A stretch of 42,989 nucleotides of DNA from Butyrivibrio sp. (GCF_015056685.1 NZ_SVFW01000036.1:1-42989), one strand, 5' to 3'. Positions 24,381-34,020 are shown, counted from the stretch's first letter. The notes: generated from the sequence alone by a model not told the origin. Numbers and translations are program-made.

Positions 24381-25582
24381 TCTATCGCTTCCTCCACTTC
24401 AAACTTGCTCTTTATCTCATCGCACAAACGGTCAAGCTCCTCTTTTGATGAACCTTCAAGTACAAAGAAACCTCTTCCCATAATTGAAGCACCATTTGTC
24501 ACTTTTCCAAGTGTCATGCCCTTTTCTATATTGCAGTTCCATGCCTTCAGAGGATATTTTTCCTTGAGGAACTTTTCCTCCGGAACTTTATTTACTCTGA
24601 CATTTTCAAAATCAAAATATCTGATGATCATATGCTTTTTAACATTGGGTTCAAAAACATATCTTCTTCCAAGATCAGGAAGCGCATACTTTATGAACTC
24701 TACAACCTCATCAACTCCGCTTGCCATTGGAGTAAAGAGATTGTGCAGATTGTGGCCCGATGGTCTTGCTGAGGTCTCAATGATAAATGGCTTTCCATTT
24801 ACATCTTTGATAATATCAGCGTGGATAAGGTTATTCTCAAAGCCAAGGGCCTCTCCTGTTTTCTGCATAAGGTCTTTTACCTTTTCAAAAAAGGCTTTGT
24901 TGTCATCATCCTCGATCACAGAATAATAGCCTACACATTCCCTGTAAGGAGGCAGGGTATTTCTTTTACCTCTAAGAAGGATCAGATGAAAGATCCCGTC
25001 AGTAAATACGCCGTCAACTCCATATTCAGGACCTTCTATACAGCTTTCAATGCAGTAATCCTCATCATATGGCATTTCCAGTAAAAAGCCCTTTACCAGG
25101 TCTTCTTTTGTGTTGTAGATCTGAACCCCTCTGCTTCCTGAGCCAAATCTGGGCTTAACCACCACCGGGTACTGCTCATTGAGCTCATCCGGGTCGCTGT
25201 ATTCGCACCCCGCAGGAATTAGATACAGCTCAGCGTTTCTGAGCCCTCTCTCGCTCAAGACTCTGTGGAACTCATATTTATCAGTGCAAAGCTTTGCTGC
25301 ATGCTCTGAAACACCGCAAAGTCCGTAGTGGTCATTGACAGCTCCTGTAGTTGTAAGGTACCTTCCGATAGGCACGGGTAAAACCACATCCGGCCTGTTT
25401 TCATCAAGTACTTCCAGGACTTTTCCCACATCTCTTATGTCTACGACAAAGGACTTATCAGCTGCCTTAAGTCCCGGAGCATTAGGGTTTCCGTCAAGGG
25501 CAACCACTTCAATGCCCATTTCTTTTGCTTTTCCAATTGTATAAATTGACTCCGAGCTGGCGCCAATAACTGCTGCTCTCAT
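24377..25582 (-). CDS. ATP-grasp ligase (carboxylate-amine ligase type)
   Basis: A 401-residue ATP-grasp protein that should join a carboxylate to an amine or thiol through an acyl phosphate. The pre-ATP-grasp fold shows AAVIGASSESIYTIGKAKEM and VALDGNPNAPG; the ATP lysine is in VVVKPRFGSGSRG (K143), and metal ligands lie in HADIIKDVNGKPFIIETSA (E269) followed by RPSG. The start at 25582 has GAGG eight bases upstream and is preferred over a GTG four codons earlier. It overlaps the cytidylyltransferase fusion by 4 bases, so the two are translated together. A role in putting an amino-acid-derived acyl group on the nonulosonate is inferred from context only. Confidence 0.8.
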   Translation of the reverse strand: MRAAVIGASSESIYTIGKAKEMGIEVVALDGNPNAPGLKAADKSFVVDIRDVGKVLEVLDENRPDVVLPVPIGRYLTTTGAVNDHYGLCGVSEHAAKLCTDKYEFHRVLSERGLRNAELYLIPAGCEYSDPDELNEQYPVVVKPRFGSGSRGVQIYNTKEDLVKGFLLEMPYDEDYCIESCIEGPEYGVDGVFTDGIFHLILLRGKRNTLPPYRECVGYYSVIEDDDNKAFFEKVKDLMQKTGEALGFENNLIHADIIKDVNGKPFIIETSARPSGHNLHNLFTPMASGVDEVVEFIKYALPDLGRRYVFEPNVKKHMIIRYFDFENVRVNKVPEEKFLKEKYPLKAWNCNIEKGMTLGKVTNGASIMGRGFFVLEGSSKEELDRLCDEIKSKFEVEEAIE

Positions 25583-25604
25583 ACATTTCCTCACTTTACA
25601 TTAC

Positions 25605-25613
25605 AGTATATCA
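25605..25613 (-). promoter_or_regulatory. Possible extended -10 promoter for the nonulosonate cassette
   Basis: On the minus strand TGATATACT gives a TGn element joined to TATACT, in an 85-base gap before the ATP-grasp gene. No good -35 box is seen. It could give the cassette its own transcript in addition to read-through. Confidence 0.3.
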
Positions 25614-25667
25614 TAGCCTGCGCAATGTAGTTTGCTGTTCACCTTTTATTGGTAATTCTATAAATAA

Positions 25668-27233
25668 TTATCTAAGTTCATAGGTGGTCCACATATCTTC
25701 ACCACTTATGTATGTCTTTGTTTCTATATTGTGACAGGCATTTGTAAGATTCTCTATGGCCTGCTCCTGACAGTCTTCGTCAGCTACATAAAGAATTATT
25801 ATTTCTGCATCTATGACACTCGTGTCAGTTAGCTGATCAAGGTTTTCTTCATTCATATAGAACACCTTGTCATACTCTAAAAGTTCATCGGTTAAGCGCC
25901 ACACATTATAGGCTGTGGCAGGATTATACATAACAACCGCTACTGAATCTTTATTGTCCTTCGCATACTCTATCTTGGCTACATCTTCTTTATAAAGGAA
26001 CAGCACATTCCCGTCATAGATAAGTCCTTTTAAAAGAAATGCCGCCATAGCTGCAGTAAATGCATAGAGATAAGTCTTGTTCTCCGCCGCATCAAATACA
26101 TAGTAAATATCCCAGAAAAGAAGAAGGATAATAAGTCCATATATTGGCATCTCGTATCTGTTTGAAGCACTTCCAACCAAAAGAGCAGACTTTGCAGTCA
26201 GAAGGAAGTACCCAAGAGTTCCGATAGTCAAAAGAACAGCTTCCTGCTTGATCTTTTTGTGCTTTTTATTTTTTATCATAAGGGCCATAATGGCCATTAC
26301 CAGCAAAAGAGCTGCTATTATCAGTCCACCTGCAAAAACATAGTCATTAAGAAGTCCAATGAAAAATGAAAGTCTTACAAGGGAGTTCTTTATATCAAAA
26401 AGGCTCCCTGCCGCATCGCTTCCCCTGTAGCCTCCAAACATGTGATGGACGCTGGCGGGATAAGTAAGCACTGCAAGTCCCAGCGATACCGCGCAGGACA
26501 CTACATAGATCAGTGTATTATAGACATCTTTTTTATAAAAGAACATCCATACCGCAAGGCTAAATCCGATACTCACAAAGAAGAAAATGTAGAAGTACTG
26601 GATAAGAAATCCTACATAGGAAACGGCCATTACAGGGAGCATGAGCTTTATAATAAAGTCTTTTACCCTGTTCTTATATCTGTCATATTCCTGCATGACT
26701 CTCACATGGGTGTAAGCGCAGAGAAAAACTGCTGCTGTGAGCCAGGCATACATTCTGATGAGCATATTGCTTGAAATTGTAGCCGGATTGATTCCCCAGA
26801 ATATAAGAGTCATGACTTTTACATAATAGGGAACACTGAGCCTGCTCATGAGAGCTGCCAGCGCAAGGAATGAAATAACAAAAGCTATTAAATTAGTGAT
26901 AAGCCCTGTCCATTTGGTAAATGTTCCCGGCACAAAGGAGCAGAGGGTGTGGAATATCATGTAGTAAACAGGCGGGTGTACATCCCAGGACTGAACAAGC
27001 TTTACAAGTCCGTAGTTAAAACCCTCTCCCTCTTTTACCACAAATTCATCAAGGATGGTCTGTCTATCCTGCCACTGTCTGTCAGGCTCATAGAGGCCAA
27101 GGCTTCTGTTTGATGAGTAGTAGGTATAGTACTCATCCTCGTGATAGCCCTGTTTCTGAAAGCCATAGAACACACTGACTAAAAGAGATATGAACATTAT
27201 TATGTAGATTGAAGCTCTTTTGATATTACTCAT
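25668..27233 (-). CDS. GT39-like (GT-C) membrane glycosyltransferase candidate
   Basis: A 521-residue protein with about eleven membrane helices and a short soluble end of about 90 residues. The first outer loop carries YHEDEYYTYYSSN, and later WDVHPPVYYMIFH, an arrangement typical of GT39/PMT_2-like enzymes that use polyprenyl-phosphate sugars. The ATG at 27233 overlaps the previous stop by 4 bases and follows AAGAGGG. Its partner would be one of the two GtrB-type enzymes in the locus. The transferred sugar cannot be told. Confidence 0.65.
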   Translation of the reverse strand: MSNIKRASIYIIMFISLLVSVFYGFQKQGYHEDEYYTYYSSNRSLGLYEPDRQWQDRQTILDEFVVKEGEGFNYGLVKLVQSWDVHPPVYYMIFHTLCSFVPGTFTKWTGLITNLIAFVISFLALAALMSRLSVPYYVKVMTLIFWGINPATISSNMLIRMYAWLTAAVFLCAYTHVRVMQEYDRYKNRVKDFIIKLMLPVMAVSYVGFLIQYFYIFFFVSIGFSLAVWMFFYKKDVYNTLIYVVSCAVSLGLAVLTYPASVHHMFGGYRGSDAAGSLFDIKNSLVRLSFFIGLLNDYVFAGGLIIAALLLVMAIMALMIKNKKHKKIKQEAVLLTIGTLGYFLLTAKSALLVGSASNRYEMPIYGLIILLLFWDIYYVFDAAENKTYLYAFTAAMAAFLLKGLIYDGNVLFLYKEDVAKIEYAKDNKDSVAVVMYNPATAYNVWRLTDELLEYDKVFYMNEENLDQLTDTSVIDAEIIILYVADEDCQEQAIENLTNACHNIETKTYISGEDMWTTYELR

Positions 27234-28237
27234 AGCCCTCTTACCCTGGCATGTGCCCTTCGAACAAATCTTGGGGCAGGCGCCAAAATGCAAAGATATA
27301 TTTTCTGTTTTGTAGTCAAAAGTGGGTTAGACATCATTTTACAAAAATTTCCCCTGATATTTTTAACAACGTCCATATAAAATCCATTGTCTTTTGTCAT
27401 CTTAGAAACAGGTATGTGCAAAAGATAGTCAAGCCTTTGGACAAATCCAAATCTCTCGGCAACCTTTGTAAGTTCCGGGTAGTCCTTTTTCACCAGTTCA
27501 AGCGCAACGTCTGCATTTCTCACAATGTCGGTAAAAACTGATGGAAAATAGTCCTTATCTTCCTTATTTTTCCTGGAGTTGCTGCCAAGTCTGTAGAACA
27601 CGTGATAATACTGTTCAGGTAGGATAACAAGCTTATTAACATACTTCATGACATGTATCATGAGATAAAAATCTTCATTGAGCTCGCCCTCTGGAAATCT
27701 AAAGCCCTGATCAAAGATCTTTTTCCTGGTTATCTTGGTGCAAAAAGAAGCATCTCCCACATGCATAAGAAGCCTTTTCATCTGCTCCGCAGGACTTATT
27801 ATCTCTTCGGTGGCAGGTGGAGTTACAACATCGGGGAGCTTAGTTCCATCTTCTGCTATCTCGTCCCTTGAAATCTGCACCATATCCGCATCATTTCGCT
27901 CTGCGGCCTCAATCAAAGTGGAATACATATGCTTATCAACAAAATCGTCGCTGTCAACAAAGCCAAGGTACTCGCCTGTAGCAGCTTCAATGCCAACATT
28001 TCTGGCACTGCTTGATCCGCCGTTTTCTTTGTGGATAACTTTGACATTTGAATACTTTTTTGCGAGTTTTTCTGCAACTAAAAGCGTTCCATCCGTAGAT
28101 CCGTCATCTACAACGATTATCTCAAGAAGGTCCTTTGGATAATCCTGCATTGCCACAGACTCCACGCACTTTTCAAGAAGATTTTCTACATTATATGCAG
28201 GTATGATTACAGTCAGCGACTTATTTAAACTAGTCAT
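27230..28237 (-). CDS. GT2-family glycosyltransferase
   Basis: A 335-residue GT-A enzyme: VIIPAYNVENLLEKCVES at the start, VVDDGSTDGT (about 41-50), NGGSSSARNVGIE (about 72-84) and the metal site GFVDSDDFVDKHM (about 92-104). The C-terminal part has basic, aromatic residues and ends in an Arg-rich tail. It overlaps the genes on both sides (8 and 4 bases), so it is firmly inside the operon. The donor sugar is unknown. Confidence 0.85.
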   Translation of the reverse strand: MTSLNKSLTVIIPAYNVENLLEKCVESVAMQDYPKDLLEIIVVDDGSTDGTLLVAEKLAKKYSNVKVIHKENGGSSSARNVGIEAATGEYLGFVDSDDFVDKHMYSTLIEAAERNDADMVQISRDEIAEDGTKLPDVVTPPATEEIISPAEQMKRLLMHVGDASFCTKITRKKIFDQGFRFPEGELNEDFYLMIHVMKYVNKLVILPEQYYHVFYRLGSNSRKNKEDKDYFPSVFTDIVRNADVALELVKKDYPELTKVAERFGFVQRLDYLLHIPVSKMTKDNGFYMDVVKNIRGNFCKMMSNPLLTTKQKIYLCILAPAPRFVRRAHARVRGL

Positions 28238-29465
28238 TTACAATCTCCGTGCTCTTTTCAGGAACATTCATCTGAAGGTAGAGGTCATAACCAATGATCA
28301 GGATGATCACAAGCATAGCGCAGGTAAGTGGCCACAGTGAAAGAACTGTTGAGCCAAATAAAAATCTTGAATATGTGATCATAGTTATAACCTGAAGTGC
28401 TGCGCATATTGGCATTCTCTTGTAGCTAAAGAGCGCATATACGACAGTTAATATCTCAGGAAGATATCCATATCTCTCGTGCATTGCAGGAAGGCAGAAG
28501 CAGCAAACCTCCGCTGTAAATATAACAAGAGTTATCATAAATCTTGTGGTAATTTCAAATTTCTTTTTATAGGAATAGTAAGCTATCATACCCATTATGA
28601 TGACTGTAGCCATTGTTCCGGCTGAAATGATGATCTTCCTCACATCCTTTGAAAGGTCTGATGCGATAATGGTGTAGATGCTTGGATAGTTCATTGAAAG
28701 TCTTGAAAACATTGTTACCTGTTTTCCATAGATTCCAAGGAGGTCAGCCCAGCTTCTTCCGGCGATGGCACATGGGATCATAGCTGCAACATGAACTACA
28801 GGAACCCATAAGATGTATCTGATCTTAATTCTGTTCTTAAGCCACATGATTATGATAAATGGCATAAAGAAAATGGCCTGCTGCTTGAAACTATAAGATA
28901 ACGCAAGATATATAAATGCTCTGTTGTCTTTTCCCTTGATAACACTAAGAAGAGATAAAAGAATGAATGATGTAAAGATAGAATCATTCTGAGCCCAGGC
29001 TGCGCTGTTAAGTACAACTGAAGGAAGGAACATAACTGCCGCAAAAGCCATAAGAGACTTTCTGACACTTCCAGCTGTAACGTTATATGCAATGCGCATG
29101 ATAGTAATAGCTGCAACATAATCAAATATGACAGAAACTGTTTTTACCAGATACATATCGTCAATTCCACCACCAATGTAGTGAAGGATTACGATTACAT
29201 ACTGGAACATACAGTTGTAATCGAATGTACTTGCATCACTTACACCGGGCTTTATACCAAGATATGCAAAACCGCCGGCTTCATGGCATTCTCTCATCCA
29301 ATCCGCAAAGGCAAGAGTGTAGTCGCCTGACGCAATGTCGTAAAGTGATAGTCTAAAGTACAGTCCAAGACACGCAATGATCGTAAAAAAGAACAGATCA
29401 AAAAGCGTGATGGTCACTCCAAAAATAGTAATTTCTGTTTCAAAAAACTTGTCGATAGATCTCAT
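28230..29465 (-). CDS. Polytopic membrane protein, GT-C-like mannosyltransferase-type candidate
   Basis: A 411-residue protein with about ten helices. The first outer loop holds DIASGDYTLAFADWMRECH, with acidic residues where GT-C enzymes carry the catalytic base, and NSAAWAQNDSIFTSFILLS is a pattern common in bacterial GT-C mannosyltransferase-like proteins. An AGAGG site supports the ATG. It overlaps the next gene by 8 bases. The donor is likely a lipid-phosphate sugar, by family. Confidence 0.65.
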   Translation of the reverse strand: MRSIDKFFETEITIFGVTITLFDLFFFTIIACLGLYFRLSLYDIASGDYTLAFADWMRECHEAGGFAYLGIKPGVSDASTFDYNCMFQYVIVILHYIGGGIDDMYLVKTVSVIFDYVAAITIMRIAYNVTAGSVRKSLMAFAAVMFLPSVVLNSAAWAQNDSIFTSFILLSLLSVIKGKDNRAFIYLALSYSFKQQAIFFMPFIIIMWLKNRIKIRYILWVPVVHVAAMIPCAIAGRSWADLLGIYGKQVTMFSRLSMNYPSIYTIIASDLSKDVRKIIISAGTMATVIIMGMIAYYSYKKKFEITTRFMITLVIFTAEVCCFCLPAMHERYGYLPEILTVVYALFSYKRMPICAALQVITMITYSRFLFGSTVLSLWPLTCAMLVIILIIGYDLYLQMNVPEKSTEIVND

Positions 29466-29475
29466 AATTTCCTCT

Positions 29476-30669
29476 TTATTCTAAGTGATTATCTTCCTGC
29501 ATGGTCCTCAAAAATCCCGCAGGTCTTATATTAATAGCTTCGCTCATGGGACCGTCTGCAGCCGGAATAGGCTCTTTTCCTTCAAGGAATTCACTGCAAA
29601 ATCTCACAAATTCCCTTGCTGCATTTTCGGCATTCCACAATTTTTCTATGGTTTCTCTTGATTTTCCACCAAAGTTCTCTATGTTTTCCCTGTTTTCAAA
29701 CAGGCTCAGGACCTTCCCGGAAAAATCTTCAAAACTTCCATTAACATAAGAATATCCATTATAGCCATTCTTTATCAAAAATGGAACAGCGCCCGCTTCC
29801 CTTGAAGCAACTACCGCGCAGCCACAGCCCATGGCCTCGTTAACAACTGCTCCCCAGCCTTCCAGGTAGTTACTTGTAAAAAGAAATACATCAGAAGCTT
29901 TCATATATTCCAAAACTTCTGCAGGACTCTTTTGTCCCACAAAATTCACGACATCTGAAAGTCTCATATCTGCTGCAAGCTTCTCAAGAGATTGTCTCTG
30001 GTTTCCATCTCCCACTATATCAAGAGAAAAATCATATCCCTTTTCCTTAAGTAGTCCCGCAATCTTTACAGCAAATTCAGGATGCTTTAGCTTGATAAGT
30101 CGTCCTGCCCAGCAGATCTTTACTTTTCTGCCGGCTATAGGCTCTTTATCCACATTTATGCTGCTGATCTCGGGGAAATATCCCCATTTGAGCTTCTTAT
30201 GTGGATAACAGCATATAAGATCAAAGTCCGATGCCACGTAAGCTCCGGCACACAAAAGATATACCGGCTTATGCCTGTAAACAAAGTGCTGATGATACTT
30301 TTTTATAAGGCCTCTGGGGCTTACTGCCTTCCACTGGCCCTCCCTGTAAATTCTCTCACTGAGCCTGAAGGAGAGCTTCCCTGATGAAAGTCTCTTTTTT
30401 TCAAGATTCTCAATAAGTTCGTCGGACCAGCCAAAGATCACAACGTCGCTGTCAGTAATAAGTTTTTCACACTTTTCCCGGTCTTCGTAAAAAAGCTCAA
30501 CATAAGGATAAGCCTTTGGATCAACTGCCCATCCCATTTTAATTCGCTCTTCTTCCATTGGGCTTGTCTGGATAAAGGTAAAAGAGCCTTTTCCGGCCAC
30601 CTTCTCCATAGCATTGCAAAACGGGATCTGATGGTGATTTATGTAATTGGACACAAAAGTAATTACCAT
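29476..30669 (-). CDS. GT4-family glycosyltransferase
   Basis: A 397-residue GT-B enzyme. The C-terminal donor domain is clear: KICWAGRLIKLKHPEFAVK, LDIVGDGNQRQSLEKLA, VVNFVGQKS and then TSNYLEGWGAVVNEAMGCG, with the E-x7-E type motif of GT4. The N-terminal half is less conserved, as expected for the acceptor side. An AAGGGG site precedes the ATG. It lies 9 bases after another GT4 gene, so the two probably act in sequence on the same chain. Confidence 0.87.
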   Translation of the reverse strand: MVITFVSNYINHHQIPFCNAMEKVAGKGSFTFIQTSPMEEERIKMGWAVDPKAYPYVELFYEDREKCEKLITDSDVVIFGWSDELIENLEKKRLSSGKLSFRLSERIYREGQWKAVSPRGLIKKYHQHFVYRHKPVYLLCAGAYVASDFDLICCYPHKKLKWGYFPEISSINVDKEPIAGRKVKICWAGRLIKLKHPEFAVKIAGLLKEKGYDFSLDIVGDGNQRQSLEKLAADMRLSDVVNFVGQKSPAEVLEYMKASDVFLFTSNYLEGWGAVVNEAMGCGCAVVASREAGAVPFLIKNGYNGYSYVNGSFEDFSGKVLSLFENRENIENFGGKSRETIEKLWNAENAAREFVRFCSEFLEGKEPIPAADGPMSEAINIRPAGFLRTMQEDNHLE

Positions 30670-30678
30670 GTTTTCCCC

Positions 30679-31956
30679 TTATTTACTGCTGATCTCATCA
30701 TATATTTCAAGAAGTCTCTTATAATTTGCATCTGGATCATGAGTAACCCTTGCCTTTTTTGCTGCATTTTCTCCATAAACAGAAGAAATGACAGGTTCAT
30801 CCCACATCTGAAGTATAGCCTTTGCAAGCTCCTCCACATTTCCTCTCTCAAAAAGAATTCCGTCCTTGCCTGAACTAACAAGGCTTGGGATTCCACCGGC
30901 CATTGATGCCACCACGGGAACTCCCAAAAGCATAGCCTCTCCCACTGAATTTGGAGAATTCTCCAGAATTGAAGGGCAGATAAAGAGACTGCTCTTTAAG
31001 TATCTTTCTTTCATCTCAAGATCGGATAAAAGCCCTATCATAGTCACCTTATTTTTCAGCTTCCCATTAGAAATAAGGGATTTAATGTATTTGCCGTAGG
31101 CACTTGCCCTCAAAAAATATGGGTACTTGCTCTTTCCTTTGCCAATTATGTTGTTGCCGGCAACGTAAAGATGGGCATCCGGATATTTTTCCAAAATCTT
31201 TGGCATAGCCTGAAGTACAAAGTGAAAGCCCTTAAGGGGATAATCTCCCTGAGATAAAAAGATGCTGTGGGGCTCCACATTTTTTTCATCCCACTTGCCA
31301 TCATAAAAACAAGGCCTCATGGTCTCATTCATGGCAAAATATCTGGCATTTGGGTTTATCTTAGAAGTGACACTTCTGTCAAAAGCAGTTCTTCCTGTGA
31401 TGTTTCCTGTCAGCAACAGCGCCTGCTTTTCATGGTCTGCTCGAAGCTTATACTTTTCAACCTGATCAAGCAGGGAATCTTTTTTTAGCCTGTCCCTAAA
31501 TGTTGCCGCTTTTTGAACCTTTTCAGGAATCTGCGCCATATAATCTTTTTCTATTTCGCAGCAAAGGCCCTGGATTCCCACAAGAGCTTTTTTAGGGTCA
31601 TCCATCACCTTGAGCATGGCAAGTGTATGGGGAAATTCCGTGCCAAATATATGGACAATATCAGGCTTAAAGTCTTCTAATATATTGCGAAATCTTCCTT
31701 CAAGAGACTGGTCATAGTTTTCAGGGTGAGCAAGGTCCTCATCAAATCCATAGAATGTGATGCCTTCTATTTCCTCTTTATCCTGAACTATTTCGGACTC
31801 TTTTGGAAAACAAATAGCCAGTGTTATTTTATTATCATCAGCTTTTTGGAGCCTTTCAAGGCACCCGGACAGCCATCCCTCTCTAACGGAAAAAGAGATA
31901 TCTTTTGCCCTGGCGTATACCGGAAGCATGATGTTGCAAAGCCACAGTACTCTCAA
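30679..31956 (-). CDS. GT4-family glycosyltransferase (TTG start)
   Basis: A 425-residue GT-B enzyme beginning MRVLWLCNIMLPVYARA, a usual GT4 start. The acceptor half contains FKPDIVHIFGTEFPHTLAM; the donor half has SIFLSQGDYPLKGFHFVL, AHLYVAGNNI and CPSILENSPNSVGEAMLLG with the conserved acidic pair. The start codon is TTG, overlapping the previous gene's TGA (TTGA) behind a GAGG site; no better ATG fits the N-terminus. The use of TTG in a coupled gene may lower output. Confidence 0.85.
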   Translation of the reverse strand: MRVLWLCNIMLPVYARAKDISFSVREGWLSGCLERLQKADDNKITLAICFPKESEIVQDKEEIEGITFYGFDEDLAHPENYDQSLEGRFRNILEDFKPDIVHIFGTEFPHTLAMLKVMDDPKKALVGIQGLCCEIEKDYMAQIPEKVQKAATFRDRLKKDSLLDQVEKYKLRADHEKQALLLTGNITGRTAFDRSVTSKINPNARYFAMNETMRPCFYDGKWDEKNVEPHSIFLSQGDYPLKGFHFVLQAMPKILEKYPDAHLYVAGNNIIGKGKSKYPYFLRASAYGKYIKSLISNGKLKNKVTMIGLLSDLEMKERYLKSSLFICPSILENSPNSVGEAMLLGVPVVASMAGGIPSLVSSGKDGILFERGNVEELAKAILQMWDEPVISSVYGENAAKKARVTHDPDANYKRLLEIYDEISSK

Positions 31957-32897
31957 TTCTTTTTATCCTCTCTTTTACCTCTTACATTGTAGATGGCATT
32001 CTTTACAAGATTGTACCCCTTGGAAGTCACTTTGTTGGAATCAAGAAATGTCCTGAATTTGGCAAAAGTCACAACCCTGAGGAAGTCGTATTTTCTAATC
32101 TGAGCTCCTGTAAGGTAGTGCTTTATGACTTCTTTCCTTTCTTCTTCAGATATCTTTTTATTCTGAGCTGAGTATCCACCGCCCTCATAGTTTGCAATCG
32201 TGATCCCCATGTAGTCAGTCACCGCTTTTTCTCTGTAAAAGCATCTCAAAAACTGCTCATAGTCTGCTCTGACTTTGTATTTAAGGTCAAAATGATTGCC
32301 AAACATAAGTCTCTCATCATAAAAGCAGGCCTGGTGTGAAGGAACATTTCTATAGCAGGCGTAGTCATCAATGTGCGGGTTGGAAGGAATCCTGTTTCCC
32401 GTTGTCTGGTCAAAAATGTCTCCATAAAAAATAGTAGGAAGTGTTGTGCCCTCTTTTTCCTGCCTACTCACAATAAAATCATGTACATTTTGTAAAACAT
32501 TTTCATCTCTGAACTCGTCGCCGCAATTCAAGAAATAGATATAGGAAGGAGCTTCTCCTGCCCTTAAGATCCTCACTTCATCTGTCTGTTCATCCAGGTC
32601 TTTGCCCCTGGCATCAATTATCTTTTCCTCAAGATAGGAAACTGCAATATTCATAGCATGGTAGATACCGTTGTCGCAGCTCTCAACAAGAGTCATTTTT
32701 CCTTCTGCATCTTTGCCATCAGCAGAGAACCCGTACTTTTCCCTAAGCATATCTATAGAGCCGTCAGTTGACATTCCGTCTTTGACAAGGACCCTGTAGC
32801 TGTCATAGGTCTGCTTTTTGATACTCTCGATGGTGTCGATTATTCTTTTTCCGGGATTATATGAAACTACAATTATAGTAAAAAAAGGCTTTTTCAT
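31953..32897 (-). CDS. GT2-family glycosyltransferase
   Basis: A 314-residue GT-A enzyme with IIVVSYNPGKRIIDTIES at the start and VLVKDGMSTDGSIDML (about 37-52). The nucleotide/metal site is in YIYFLNCGDEFRDENV, where the usual D-x-D is replaced by C-G-D-E, a form seen in WcaA/colanic-acid-type GT2 proteins. NVPSHQACFYDERLM (about 183-197) is another mark of that subgroup. An AAGGAG site precedes the ATG. It overlaps the next gene by 4 bases. Confidence 0.82.
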   Translation of the reverse strand: MKKPFFTIIVVSYNPGKRIIDTIESIKKQTYDSYRVLVKDGMSTDGSIDMLREKYGFSADGKDAEGKMTLVESCDNGIYHAMNIAVSYLEEKIIDARGKDLDEQTDEVRILRAGEAPSYIYFLNCGDEFRDENVLQNVHDFIVSRQEKEGTTLPTIFYGDIFDQTTGNRIPSNPHIDDYACYRNVPSHQACFYDERLMFGNHFDLKYKVRADYEQFLRCFYREKAVTDYMGITIANYEGGGYSAQNKKISEEERKEVIKHYLTGAQIRKYDFLRVVTFAKFRTFLDSNKVTSKGYNLVKNAIYNVRGKREDKKN

Positions 32898-32907
32898 ATG
32901 TCGCTCC

Positions 32908-34020
32908 TTAGTAGCCCCTTTCTGAAAGTGTCAGAGGCATCTCATCGAAAAGAATTGTCTTATAGGGAAGGATCCTGACTCCATCCGCTGAAGCTCCCCT
33001 CATATAAAGTGCGAAGTACCCAAGGCAGAAAAGAACTGTCAAAACCGTCAGAAGTTTCTTTTTCCTGTCATCCCTGATATGAAGCAAAAGAGCCGGTACA
33101 AACAGTATATGTGTCACTGTCAGGTAATATCCTATTCTGGAGATTATGGGTAAAAAAGATCCAAATACGTAAAGGGCAAGGGCCATGATGTTGCAGTGGA
33201 AATAGAACATATAGCGCTTATCTGTATTTACCACATCTTTAAACAGCCACAGGGATATCACCAGTATTAAAAAACACCTTAATATGCTAACAGGGCTTGT
33301 TCCGCCTGAAAGATATTCCGTATCCTTGTAAGAGGGATATAAGAATATCACTATTTTCAGATAAAGATCCTGCAAAAAGAGGCAGGATATGCACATGAGT
33401 CCAAAAAGTCCGTACATCCACCTTCTCCATCTGATGGATGCAAGGGGATATAAAACCAGTATCAACAGTACTGACTTATGAAAAAGAGCTCCTATAAGAG
33501 CCAAAAGAATAAACCTTGGCCAGTCTTTTTTCAGAACGAATTTCACTGAATACAGGGCCATTCCAAGGGCCAGATAATATCTGACTGTACTGATGGACTG
33601 AAAGTAGTAACCAAGCAGCATGAACATCATAAAGCTAAATGAAAACCACTCGCTCTGCTGCCACATGGCTGTCATAAAAAATAAAACCGTAAAAAATGTA
33701 AAAACAGCAAAAACCAGAATATAATTCTCAAATCCGCAGAGGTAATAAATTGCATAGGTCAGAGCGTTAAATCCGGGCTCTGTGGGAACATAGGCGTGGC
33801 TAAAAACCAGGTGCATGAATTCAACGTACTTGGCATAGTCATTGCCCACGTTTACTCTCAGGGCCGGAACCCAAAACAGCGCAGAAAAGATAAAGAGCAA
33901 AACTATTACGTTTACTGCTCCCTGTCTTGTCACTGTACCACTTCCGATATTTAGTTTCGTCTGCCTAAGAAGTAGTGCCAAAAGCACAACTACTGCAGTC
34001 AGTGTCAGATATATCGCCAT
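32908..34020 (-). CDS. EpsG-family polysaccharide polymerase
   Basis: A 370-residue membrane protein with about ten helices and clear EpsG marks: ALRVNVGNDYAKYVEF after the second helix, EPGFNALTYAIYYLCG, STVRYYLALGMALYSV and LFHKSVLLILVLYPLAS. EpsG proteins are Wzy-like polymerases of Firmicutes exopolysaccharides. The ATG directly follows the stop of the GT2 gene before it (TAAATG). The window also encodes a Wzy_C-type protein, so polymerisation and a second ligation or polymerisation step may be split between them. Confidence 0.85.
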   Translation of the reverse strand: MAIYLTLTAVVVLLALLLRQTKLNIGSGTVTRQGAVNVIVLLFIFSALFWVPALRVNVGNDYAKYVEFMHLVFSHAYVPTEPGFNALTYAIYYLCGFENYILVFAVFTFFTVLFFMTAMWQQSEWFSFSFMMFMLLGYYFQSISTVRYYLALGMALYSVKFVLKKDWPRFILLALIGALFHKSVLLILVLYPLASIRWRRWMYGLFGLMCISCLFLQDLYLKIVIFLYPSYKDTEYLSGGTSPVSILRCFLILVISLWLFKDVVNTDKRYMFYFHCNIMALALYVFGSFLPIISRIGYYLTVTHILFVPALLLHIRDDRKKKLLTVLTVLFCLGYFALYMRGASADGVRILPYKTILFDEMPLTLSERGY

